Shown: one piece after another, positions 51,971 to 62,639 of the stretch
Position numbering within the stretch: position 1 is the first letter of the stretch
Layout of the letters: each line of letters begins with the position of its first letter
NCBI GenBank assembly: GCA_963693365.1
Contig: CAVNZM010000011.1
Span: forward strand, 7,874,001 to 7,938,000
Length of the DNA stretch: 64,000 bases
Reading direction: 5' to 3'
Origin: Amoebidium appalachense
Taxonomy: Eukaryota > Ichthyosporea
Translations under genes and position numbers: made by a program
Notes under the pieces: model-generated
Database searches by the model: none
What the model saw: only the letters and a program-made list of their open reading frames with translations
Told to the model about the DNA's origin: nothing

Positions 51971-53039
51971 GGGGCTGATCCCAACCCCCAGCTGCTCCAC
52001 AAAACTGTAGACGGCACTCAGGACCGACAAAAGTGGCCGCTGCAGCAGTGCCGCCCACACCCAACCACAAAGCAACTGCTGCAAACGGAGCTGTGTGACG
52101 ACACCACGACCCCACACGGCCTGGGTTTCCGCCACCAGTCGGCACAAGCAAGCACCAGACGGGCGCAATATCCCAGAGCGATGCATTTCCAAGCCTAGCA
52201 GCACCTTAGAGGACGACGAACAAGCAGCCACATTCTACTTGATGTTGGAGGGAAGACCAGCCGGGCCGGTGATGCCATGATACGATTAACGCTGACGATT
52301 GATGGCGGTGGCATCTCTGCCGACCCAGCCACAGTCGTCCACATACAGGGCATGCTGCGTGGCCTCCACAGGCCGCGGCATTAGCGCACAGAGGCGCTCA
52401 ATGCGGGGCATGCCGGCTTGGTCAGCCAACTGCCCATGGACGTCTTGAGCCACAAGCACAGAATGCACCCAGCCCATGGGCACGGTCTTGACGGCCGGGT
52501 ACACAAGCCGGTCGGGCCCAGAAAGGCAAACAACCTCCGAAGACACAGGCGGCAATCCGAACTACTGCCACAGCCACTCGGGGGCAAGAATACGATGGAA
52601 CTGGCTGTCCATGTCCGACTTGCCAAAACAGAGGCAATCCTCAGGTCCCAGCAACAGATCGGCAAAATCGGCAGGGTTGGGCAGGTGCACCTTGAGGGCA
52701 GGATGATCACGGGCAAAGAACAGGTTGCCACGGCGGCCGTCAAAAATGACGCGGGCTCTGGTGTCTTTGGGGACCCCAAACAGCCTATTGATGGCTAGTG
52801 GTGTTTCCTCCGCCTCGAAATAGTGCACCATGCCGCAGTCTTGAAGCCGAAGAAGCAGGGGACCGTATTCCCCACTGGGAACGTGATGCGCCGGTCGGAT
52901 GCGGCGCAGCTCTGCATGCGTCGGCGGAACAGGCTTGAGAAGGCCGCCGTCGGGGTTGGCCAAAAACGGCTGCAGTGTAGGAGACAAAAACTGCAACACA
53001 TCCACTGTGGCTCCAACCCCAGGGGATGGCAAAGCGGCA
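51971..53039 (-). pseudogene. ORF2 RT central fragment, YR copy K
   Basis: Roughly codons 136-490 of ORF2 on the minus strand, with the RT motifs (FGKSDMDSQFHR, YVDDCGWVG). A TAG replaces the codon after the motif A region (near 52562-52564), and other changes occur (CRLVAETQAVWGRG). It is bracketed by two B termini in opposite orientation (AGCATAAGAA at 51970 and TTCTTATGCC at 53040). Confidence 0.75.
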
Positions 53040-53382
53040 TTCTTATGCCAACGTCGTCTTTACCAGCCCCAGCAAGGGGATACATGAGCCGTTGCCTGTG
53101 TATCAATCTCATAAGCAGGCACAGGTGTGCTCCACAGGAGCAATGAAAAGAATGACAAATGTCATACAGAAACATGCTCAAAAAACGTAGCCTAGTGCCT
53201 AAATAGGCAAAGGGTGTGGTGGGTGGGCAAAAACTTAGCTAAAAAATTGGGCCTAAAGAGACCTAAACGCGCTCAGTAGCGCCGCAACTGACCTCCCTGG
53301 GGCCGCGCAAGCTCATTATATAGCGCGGCCCACATTTTTGCCTATGGAAATATGAAGAAATGACTTAGAACCTATCAAATCC
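53040..53382 (-). repeat. B2, linker and truncated A2, YR copy L
   Basis: Minus-strand 3' end: B2 53040-53135, linker to 53226, A2 53227-53382, cut at CTATCAAATCCATT. This is the right limit of the retrotransposon cluster. Confidence 0.75.
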
Positions 53383-56078
53383 ATTAAGGTGGAGTGGGGG
53401 GTCCAATCTGTGCCCCCGCCAAATCGATCACAGACCCCCCTGGACCAAGGAAAAGCGCACAGCTCGCACCTGCGGCTGAAATTTCCGTTCGCAAGGAAAC
53501 TACGGCACCTCGACAGCGGCCGTGCGGTCCAGACTATCGCCCTCGAAAAAAAAAAACTCAATTATAAACCCCCCCCTATATTCCTAAGCCAGCCGAGCTC
53601 CCCATACTTCATCTCTCCTGTGTGGGGACTTGGTCTTCTCGCCCATAAGTAAAACTGGTTTTTCAAAAAAATGATTATGTAGCATGCAAGATCAATGTTT
53701 TTGGTATTAGACGATCTTATACCAAAAAAATATTTAAGCTTATTTTTTGTGGTTTAAGGGGTGGTACCCTGGCTTCCGCTTGCAGTAATTACTATCTGTC
53801 TTCATTACATAGCCGCTAAACTGGTGTCAAGTCTCTTACCGAGCGGGTATAGAGGGACCCGAAAAGAGCAACTATGGTGATCTGTTCCTCCAGTCGTATG
53901 GCGCGATCTGAATGAGTAGCGTGGTTAGCTTCAAATTTGGCGGGAAAACTAAATCCGGCTTGACCAATAGAACAATCTAAAGTGTTGTTGGTGCGGCGAT
54001 CAGAACTTGATAGAATTCACTTTTCATTGGCTCCATTATTTATCCACAGCATAAAACGTGATCGAATATGCATATATGAAAGATTTACAATTTATTTGCG
54101 GACAACCAAAGACTACGAATAATAAAAATATTATAAAGCTTCTGTAAAAAATATTTATTTATTCCTTAGTTTTTTGATCATTTTTATGCTGGTTTCAGTA
54201 TACACGTTCAGCGACAATTAACCTCTGCCGGCAGATCAGTATGCGCTATCTTGTATTTGATGTAAATCATACATGTAAATAACCTGTAAACAACAGCTAT
54301 TTGGACATTGTTCATAGAGGGTATCGTGTTCAACAAGTGCACACGCAGTTCAGCGCCAGAAGATGTAGAGTTATCAGTTGTGAGAAGCATAAAAAGCTCT
54401 ATTTCGTGCAATTTTTCTGTAAGAAAATTGATATATTGTGTGATAATGACATTCAATTAGTCACGCAGTTCCTGGTGGAAAGGCTCGTCGCAAAAAGACG
54501 TAAAAACCGGCTCAGCCCTACAGGTGTTGCCACCCTCTCAACAAAATGCCCATGCTCTATACCAGGGATGTTCTGTGCTTGTGTTTTCCGGGTGACTGAT
54601 AGCGTGAAAAAGTGTGCGTGGGTGCTTTATGACAATCACGACCCCTATATAGGGGGTCCTACCTGGGTTGTTTTGCAGACTTTTGGCTTTTTTCTTTCTT
54701 TGTGTGCATATTTTCGTATACCCTTCATGAGCTTTCGGAAGATAAATGCGCAGCACACGCGCCTGGAGGTCCCATTTCTTTGTTCTGCTGCACCATGGGC
54801 GAAAGGGGATTTATCCACCCGTCTGTTCGCGACCTACTTATTCTTTTCGACACGGACACGGATATTTGCTCCTTTTGTGAGGGCATTCCTCGGGAGCCAT
54901 GTGTGACTTTTGCCCAAGAGTTCCAGGTGTGTACACGTTCATGCTCGTATTATATGGATGGTGTGCCTTTTTATGGGTTTGTGCTGTTGCAGTTTGGCAG
55001 GGGGAACTCTTCAAGGGAAAAGGATGTGTTGTGGTGGTGGTTGTTGGACACACACTCCGCGCTGCCGATGGTGTCCATCGACTTTGAGCTCTTACCCGCG
55101 TGGTTTCTGAGGGGGCCATCTTTGAACTTGTCAACGACATAGAGCACATACCACAGCCCACCAACATTTACAAGTGCGGCAACAGCATCAGCAATCTTGT
55201 TGCGGCATCCAAAAGCTGTCGTAAACTACCCGACGACATCGGAAACCCCTCAACACCTCCAAAACTAACCCCAAATACATATCATTGCTCCCCGACGTCC
55301 AATGGATGTGTCGTAATATGCTCGATCCGATACCCGATGCACCAATGGATGTACATAGAACCCCGCGAGTGCATATCCAATGGGTGTGCAATGTAGCCAT
55401 CTAACCGACGTGCAATGGACGTGCAATAGATCCAACATACGACGTCCAGTCGGTGGGTATATGACGGCGGCCAGGGGGCATTCAGACAGTCGTAACACCG
55501 TCTACGGGAGGATCAGAACGCCACCCTGTGGACGATCTTATGCATGTCTATGGTTTGATGTAAAGCCATATAACGGAGCACTGTAAACGCATCGAATGTA
55601 TGGTATTAATACCCTCTTGATCAAATACGTATGACTATCACATGTATGTCTATCGTTTGTTGTAAAGCAATGCAATGGAGCACTGCAAAACCATCCAGTT
55701 GATTATAAAAATAGAGCGAAATCCAATCGTTCAGACGCCCTTTCCGACATCCGAAACACAACCAGTGGATATACCATGGGTGGGTTTGTGCTAACCCATG
55801 ACCTATCATAAGATGTGATTTGCATCCTACTACAGATTACATTACGATGTTGTAAACAGATGCATAGGAGGACATTACGACATATAATGTAGATGACGCA
55901 TATTAATACATTTGACGTCGTAACGTACACTTGCATATGTTGTAAGGGTGTGCTATGCACATGCACAATGTGCTTTTTGGTGCGTCATAAACCCATCCTT
56001 ACATGCATAATGGCATGTTCAATGTATGATAATGATATCATACATCATACGTCATAAAATCACTGTAAGGACACATAC
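53383..56078. other. 2.7-kb stretch without recognised repeats or genes
   Basis: I find no match to the rest of the window. Near 53393-53455 lies an imperfect inverted repeat (GGGGGGTCC / GGACC with CACAGACCCCCC). A TATATAGGGGG motif is at about 54647. A ~47-bp motif ending GGAGCACTG-AAA is present twice (about 55542-55588 and 55643-55691). Degenerate CAATGGATGTG-like words recur at 55298-55450. Several short open frames overlap in different phases, with no recognisable domain. Confidence 0.5.
54795..55142 (+). CDS. Unrecognised short open frame (weak)
   Basis: A 115-codon frame starting MGERGFIHPSV in the context CACCATGG, about 150 bp after a TATATAGG motif. It is rich in Cys, Phe and Trp (CSFCEGIPREPC, KDVLWWWLLD). 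I recognise no family, and other frames are open over the same bases, so it may be chance or one exon of a longer gene. Confidence 0.2.
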   Translation: MGERGFIHPSVRDLLILFDTDTDICSFCEGIPREPCVTFAQEFQVCTRSCSYYMDGVPFYGFVLLQFGRGNSSREKDVLWWWLLDTHSALPMVSIDFELLPAWFLRGPSLNLSTT

Positions 56079-57979
56079 AATATGACATCAGACGGTAAGA
56101 AGAGCGCATAAAGATGTTTCTTTGCGTCTCGCTCCACAGGAGCAGAGACGGATACCATATGTACTTTTTTGTCTCGCTCCACTGGAGCAGAGACCACGCC
56201 TGACAGTTTGTTTTTTCTCACAACTTGTTACAAATTTTTAAGTCTCGTTCCACAGGAGCGAGACTGCAATACAACAAATTTCTATGTCTCGACTCCGGAG
56301 TCTGCTCCAGACTGCACTAGACACCAAAACATATCAAAAAAAGAAAAAAAAAAGAGGGTGGTGGGGGGGGGGGGGGGGGGGGGGGCTTCTATCATCCCAC
56401 TAGTCCTCATCCTCATCCTCCCCACCCTCATCTCCTTCCTCCCCCCCAGCCGGGAGGGGGGGGGGGGGGAAGGAGTATAAAAGAGCAGCAACGAACATAA
56501 ACAAAACTCAAAACAAGCAAACTATTATGCGGGTTTCTAAGAAGCTCCCAACATCATTAAACTAAACACATGCTAATCCCTTGACAGAAGAGTAACAAGG
56601 TGTGTGTGTATGTGTATGAGGCCCAAAAAAAAAAAAAAGGACGCCCAACATGACAATATAAGGGGGGCACTCTTACACCAAACCATACCATACCAAATGC
56701 CGGCAGAGTAATTAACAGGACAAAAAGCCGGTACCCACCTATGGGTGCTAAACATGCACATGATCATTCATGTGCTATAAGAGCAACACAGAAACGAAAC
56801 ACGGAAACAACAGCAGCCAAAGGACAAAGAGCCCCAGACCCACAGGGTCTTGCCTCCATACTTTATTTACCTTAACAGGACAAAGAGCCGGTACCCACCT
56901 ATGAAACGAAAAACGGAAACAACAGCAGCCATAGGACAAAGAGCCGGTACCCACCTCTAGATGATAACGTAGCCTTATAGCTGCTGATGACTTCATGGGC
57001 CAACCTTGCCAAAACCTGTAAAGGAACTCGAGCTAAGAATTAGCTCATCCTACTTGCGAGAAGTGGGGGGAGAGGGGGGGGGGGGGGGGGGGGGGGGGGG
57101 ACTGAGGGGGCTGACTGAGAGTGGCAAAAAAAGAGTCGACAGAACCAACCTCAAACATAGTAAGGACGGAAACCCGGACCAGAACTTATGAAGTCTAGAG
57201 AAGCAGAAAATAGCTTGAACGATCGGTGGAGGGGATGATAGCTATAGTGCTAACAGCAAAAGTAGTGCCCACAGTCGCTGGTTCATGAACGTGAAAGGCA
57301 ACGTGCATCTGCAGCCAGCAGACACACGCACACGCACGCACACACACACACATACACACACACACACACAGACACAGACACAGACATAATCACAGGACGG
57401 ACACAGACCAGACAGACAAACGCCATATGCACAAAAGCAGGCAACACAAAACTAACGTTCAAGAAGAAGCTGCAGCATGCAGCATGGTCCAAAACAATCA
57501 GCACGGTGGCTGCGCGATCTGCGGAGGGGATCTGTAACCAGGCGCTGCGGGAAGGGCACTGCGACCAGGCGACCTGCGGGAAGGGACCTGCGACCAGGCG
57601 ACCTGCGGGAAAGGACCTGCGGACCTGCGGGAAGGGGGAAGAGAAATGGAGAAAACAACGTGCGTACAGGCTTAAATGGAGAAAAAATTGCAAACCGGAT
57701 TGGGATTTAGCCAATCACTATTCGCCGCGCCTGATTAGGAAAAAGATAAAAATAGATTTCGGCTCGCGCGCGCGCGTGCATCAGCTTGGTGCCCTTAGCG
57801 CTACCCTTAGTGCCCTTAGTCACAACTATCAGACTATAGTTACGTGTCCTCCACTTCTTTGTTCTTGACCATTTTTTCGGCATGAAAGGGTTTCTGTTAC
57901 TTCTTGCTGTCCTTCTTAGCGTGCTTGCTTGTCTTTTTTTCAACATGGGTGTCACTGGCGCTTTCGACTTCTTTGAAAT

Positions 57980-58022
<43 letters not shown>

Positions 58023-58555
58023 GCGCGCGCGCACGCACACACACTCACACATGCACACTGCACACACACACACACACACACACACAGGCGCGCACACACA
58101 GGCACGCACACACACAGGCGCACACCTACACAACACACACAGCACATGCACACACAAGCGCACACACGCACACACCCTGTTATCCCTGATCATGATGCCC
58201 CCTCCCCCCCTCCCTCTTCCCCCCCGCGCACCCCCCCCCCCCCCCCCCCCCACCCACCCCACCCACCCACCTACAAAGACGAAAACATTGTGCATGTATT
58301 GCATACACAAATATACTCGCACATATACATACACACATTCACTTTAATCTTTCAGGCTACTTGTGCAATATACATTAATTATGCACAGTCGATAGAATTC
58401 GTTGTGAAACCCCCCCCCCCCCCCCCCCCCTCCCCCCTCCTCGTTCCCCCCATATGCAATGGGGATAATATTGTTTCCCGCTATTAATTAAAAAATCACC
58501 GTTCTAACTTCCTAAGACCGAACCACTTGTAACACCGACAGTTTCGGTTGTGTGG

Positions 58556-58593
<38 letters not shown>

Positions 58594-61500
58594 CCCACCC
58601 ACCACCTTACCAATATTGAGGTGTACACTGCCCCCACATCCCCAACTGTGTGCTGAATATCCCGTGCTAGGAAACCAATAACGTGAAAGTAACACATGCC
58701 GCATGTGGGTAGTTACTGAAAAAACCAATAATGTCTAGGTAACATACTATGTACATATACTATGCTACAAAGCGGGTTCTATACGAGCTACAACGTTGTG
58801 TTTTTTTCGTGTGACCCTCGTACTCCAGGGGCACATTCACCATCCCCCCCATAAACTTTGTGGTAAAGTTCTCGTGCTAGAAGCTGTTCTGTGGGTAGTT
58901 ATTAAAAAACGAATAATGTCTAGGTAACACATGTACATATGCTATGCTACAAGGGGGGTTCTATTCGAGCTACAATGTTGTGTTTTTTTTGTGTGACCCT
59001 CGTACTCCAGGGGCACATTCACCATCCCCCCCATAAACTTTGTGGTAAATGTCTCGTGCTAGAAGCTGTTCTGTGGGTAGTTATTGAAAAAACCAATAAT
59101 GTCTAGGTAACACATGGACATATACTATGCTACAAGGGGGGTCTATTCGAGCTACAACATTGTGTTTTTTTCGTGTGACCCTCGTACTCCAGGGGCACAT
59201 TCACCATCCCCCCCATAAACTTTGTGGTAAATTTCTCGTGCTAGAAGCTGTTCTGTGGGTAGTTATTGAAAAAACCAATAATGTCTAGGTAACATACTAT
59301 GTACATATACTATGCTACAAGGGGGGTTCTATACGAGCTACAACGTTGTGTTTTTTTCGTGTGACCCTCGTACTCCAGGGGCACATTCACCATCCCCCCC
59401 ATAAACGTTGTGGTAAATTTCTCGTGCTAGAAGCTGTTCTGTGGGTAGTTATTGAAAAAACCAATAATGTCTAGGTAACATACTATGTACATATACTATG
59501 CTACAAGGGGGGTTCTATACGAGCTACAACGTTGTGTTTTTTTCGTGTGACCCTCGTACTCCAGGGGCACATTCACCATCCCCCCCATAAACGTTGTGAT
59601 AAATCTCTCGTGCTAGAGGCTGTTCTGTGGGTAGTTATTGAAAAACCAATAATGTCTAGGTAACATATGTACATATACTATGCTACAAGGGGGGTTCTAT
59701 ACGAGCTACAACGTTGTGTTTTTTTCGTGTGACCCTCGTACTCCAGGGGCACATTCACCATCCCCCCATAAACTTTGTGGTAAATTTCTCGTGCTAGAAG
59801 ATGTTCTGTGGGTAGTTATTGAAAAAACCAATAATGTCTAGGTAACACATGTACATATACTATGCTACAAGGGGGGTTCTATACGAGCTACAACGTTGTG
59901 TTTTTTTCGTGTGACCCTTGTACTCCAGGGGCACATTCACCATCCCCCCCATAAACGTTGTGGTAAATGTCTCGTGCTAGAAGCTGTTCTGTGGGTAGTT
60001 ATTGAAAAAACCAATAATGTCTAGGTAACACATGGACATATACTATGCTACAAGGGGGGTCTATTCGAGCTACAACATTGTGTTTTTTTCGTGTGACCCT
60101 CGTACTCCAGGGGCACATTCACCATCCCCCCCATAAACGTTGTGGTAAAGGTCTCGTGCTAGAAGCTGTTCTGTGGGTAGTTATTGAAAAAACCAATAAT
60201 GTCTAGGTAACATACTATGTACATATACTATGCTACAAGGGGGGTTCTATACGAGCTACAACGTTGTGTTTTTTTCGTGTGACCCTCGTACTCCAGGGGC
60301 GCATTCACCATCCCCCCCATAAACGTTGTGGTAAAGTTCTCGTGCTAGAAGCTGTTCTGTGGGTAGTTAATGAAAAAACGAATAATGTCTAGGTAACACA
60401 TGTACTTATACTATGCTACAAGGGGGGTCTATTCGAGCTACAACATTGTGTTTTTTTCGTGTGACCCTCGTACTCCAGGGGCACATTCACCATCCACCCC
60501 ATAAACTTTGTGGTAAATCTCTCGTGCTAGAGGCTGTTCTGTGGGTAGTTATTGAAAAACCAATAATGTCTAGGTAACATATGTACATATACTATGCTAC
60601 AAGGGGGGTTCTATACGAGCTACAACGTTGTGTTTTTTTCGTGTGACCCTCGTACTCCAGGGGCACATTCACCATCCCCCCCATAAACGTTGTGGTAAAG
60701 GTCTCGTGCTAGAAGCTGTTCTGTGGGTAGTTATTGAAAAAACCAATAATGTCTAGGTAACACATGTACATATACTATGCTACAAGGGGGGTTCTATTCG
60801 AGCTACAATGTTGTGTTTTTTTCGTGTGACCCTCGTACTCCAGAGGCACATTCACCATCCCCCCCATAAACGTTGTGATAAATCTCTCGTGCTAGAGGCT
60901 GTTCTGTGGGTAGTTATTGAAAGACCAATAATGTCTAGGTAACATATGTACATGTACTATGCTACAAGGGGGGTTCTATACGAGCTACAACGTTGTGTTT
61001 TTTTCGTGTGACCCTCGTACTCCAGGGGCACATTCACCAGCCCCCCCACAAACTGTGTGGTAAATTTCTCGTGCTAGAGGCTGTTCTGTGGGTAGTTATT
61101 GAAAAAACCAAAAATGTGTAAGAAACATATGTACATGTACTATACTACAAGGGGGGTTCTATACGAGCTACAACGTTGTGTTTTCTTCGTGTGACCCTCG
61201 TACTGCAGGGGCACATTCACCATCCCCGGCATAAACGTTTTGGTAAATAAAACGCAGTAGGCCGTCGAATGTGGCGGGGCCTCCGGCAGTGTCCACGCAT
61301 TAAAAAGTGTGTAAACCCCTAACACAATGTACATAATACTATGCTACACGGGGGGTTCTATTCGAGCTACAAGGTTGTGTTTTTTTCGTGTGACCCTCGT
61401 ACTCCAGGGGCACATTTACCATCCCCCCCATAAACTTTGTGGTAAATGTCTCGTGCTAGAGGCTGTTCTGTGGGTAGTTATTGAAAAACCAATAATGTCT

Positions 61501-61808
61501 AGGTAACATATGTACATATACTATGCTACAAGGTGGGTTCTATACGAGCTACAACGTTGTGTTTTTTTCGTGTGACCCTCGTACTCCAGGGGCACATTCA
61601 CCATCCCCCCTTATAATTTGTGGTGAATTTCTCGTGGTAGAAGCTACTCTGTGGGTAGTTATTGAAAAAACCCGATGCTTATAAGTAACGCATGCACAAT
61701 TTGTCATCATAGCATTATACTACCACAGTAGTTGGTCGACAATCGAGTGATACAGCATGGTGACAGGATACGAATTCACCGAGGACTCACTCAACGAGAT
61801 GAACGAGC
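56079..61808. repeat. Duplicated complex block, copy 3
   Basis: It matches 20595-26290 almost base for base: hairpin cluster 56126-56312, G-rich tracts, GGACAAAGAGCC repeats, G run near 57080, (AC)n with a small insertion near 57388, minisatellite, (CA/CG)n, poly-C runs and the satellite. It departs from copies 1 and 2 at about 61808 (GAACGAGC/GTTACAG). The left flank is the non-repeated region, so this copy may be the original location. No credible gene. Confidence 0.8.
58705..61651. repeat. ~183-bp satellite array, about 16 monomers (copy 3)
   Basis: The same family as the other two arrays and almost the same length as copy 2 (2.95 kb). The GAAACAACC marker variant is absent; the equivalent monomers read GAAAAAACC. 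The divergent monomer with the unrelated insert is near 61235-61330. The internal order of variants differs from copies 1 and 2. Confidence 0.88.
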
Positions 61809-61826
61809 GTTACAGAACGTACCTGT

Positions 61827-61866
<40 letters not shown>

Positions 61867-62030
61867 GCCCCCCTGTCTTCACTCCTTCCCCACTACGACC
61901 CCCCCCCCCCCCCCCCCCCCTCCCCCCCCTCCCTGCACGTGTCTAGGTGTATAGATCCTACAGGTAATGATGGCAGAACTTTCGCCATTTGGTAATGGAC
62001 TCCGTGCCGCTCTAGTGCATTATATTGTAA
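61809..62030. other. Poly-C tracts at the right edge of block 3
   Basis: C runs of about 35 and 20 bases lie at 61830-61864 and 61901-61930. Just upstream a short frame (MVTGYEFTEDSLNEMNERY from 61757) looks more gene-like than its surroundings and runs into the first C run; in the other two block copies it stops after NEMNEL. Confidence 0.5.
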
Positions 62031-62336
62031 AGTAATATCACCAACAAAAAACGCAGGTTCGGCAAAGCTGCGTACGAGTGCTTCAAGGACTCCACCAAAA
62101 ACGAACTCAAAACATCGAAATTCCATGCTGGTGTGCATTATTCTGACGACTATCGCCTCTTTGGCCCGGTGGAGTCAGCTGAGAGCTGGGAGCGTGCACA
62201 CAAATACTACTGCAAGATGCCGTATCGTATGACCGACAAGAACTCTGCATTGAATATTTTGCAGTTGAGTACTAGTACTCCAAAATATGGTGAAGAACTT
62301 GATGCATCCGAAATGTACTCTGATCGGAGAACTTAG
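62031..62336 (+). CDS. Unrecognised open frame, possible exon or gene remnant
   Basis: A frame of about 101 codons without its own start: KKRRFGKAAYECFKDS, then FHAGVHYSDDYRLFGP, then ESWERAHKYYCKMPYR, stopping at 62334-62336. Its amino-acid balance looks like real protein (many charged and aromatic residues), but I recognise no family. It lies between the satellite block and the PiggyBac-like gene and could belong to a host gene or a transposon. Confidence 0.3.
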   Translation, partial: SNITNKKRRFGKAAYECFKDSTKNELKTSKFHAGVHYSDDYRLFGPVESAESWERAHKYYCKMPYRMTDKNSALNILQLSTSTPKYGEELDASEMYSDRRT

Positions 62337-62639
62337 CGGCCATAAGTACTCTGACCGCAGTACTTTAGGAATGCTTGTTTCGGAAGGATACCGCGAGCTA
62401 TTGGGGCCCAGGAGCCCGCTTTTTTTTGTACAGCCAGTAAGAAAACATAAGTTTACACCTTTTTTGTCTTTGGTACGGTAACTAACAAGGCCTTCCCTAG
62501 CTTTTATTGGTTGCCGACGCTGTTGCAAGTTTTTGAATTCATGCTCGACAACAACATGATTCATGATCAAACGGACGAAACTTGCTGAGTCCGCGAACAC
62601 AACAAGCCATGGGTTTCATGTGAAAGATGAGCGCCCAAC
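62337..62639. other. Spacer before the PiggyBac-like gene
   Basis: I find no gene. GTACTCTGATCGGAGAACTTA and GTACTCTGACCGCAGTACTTTA form a short near-repeat at about 62319-62370. Confidence 0.4.

Noticed and set aside
54301-54906. 201-codon frame in the non-repeated region
   Set aside because: It lacks an ATG at its opening, shows no recognisable domain and overlaps other open frames; not supported as a gene.
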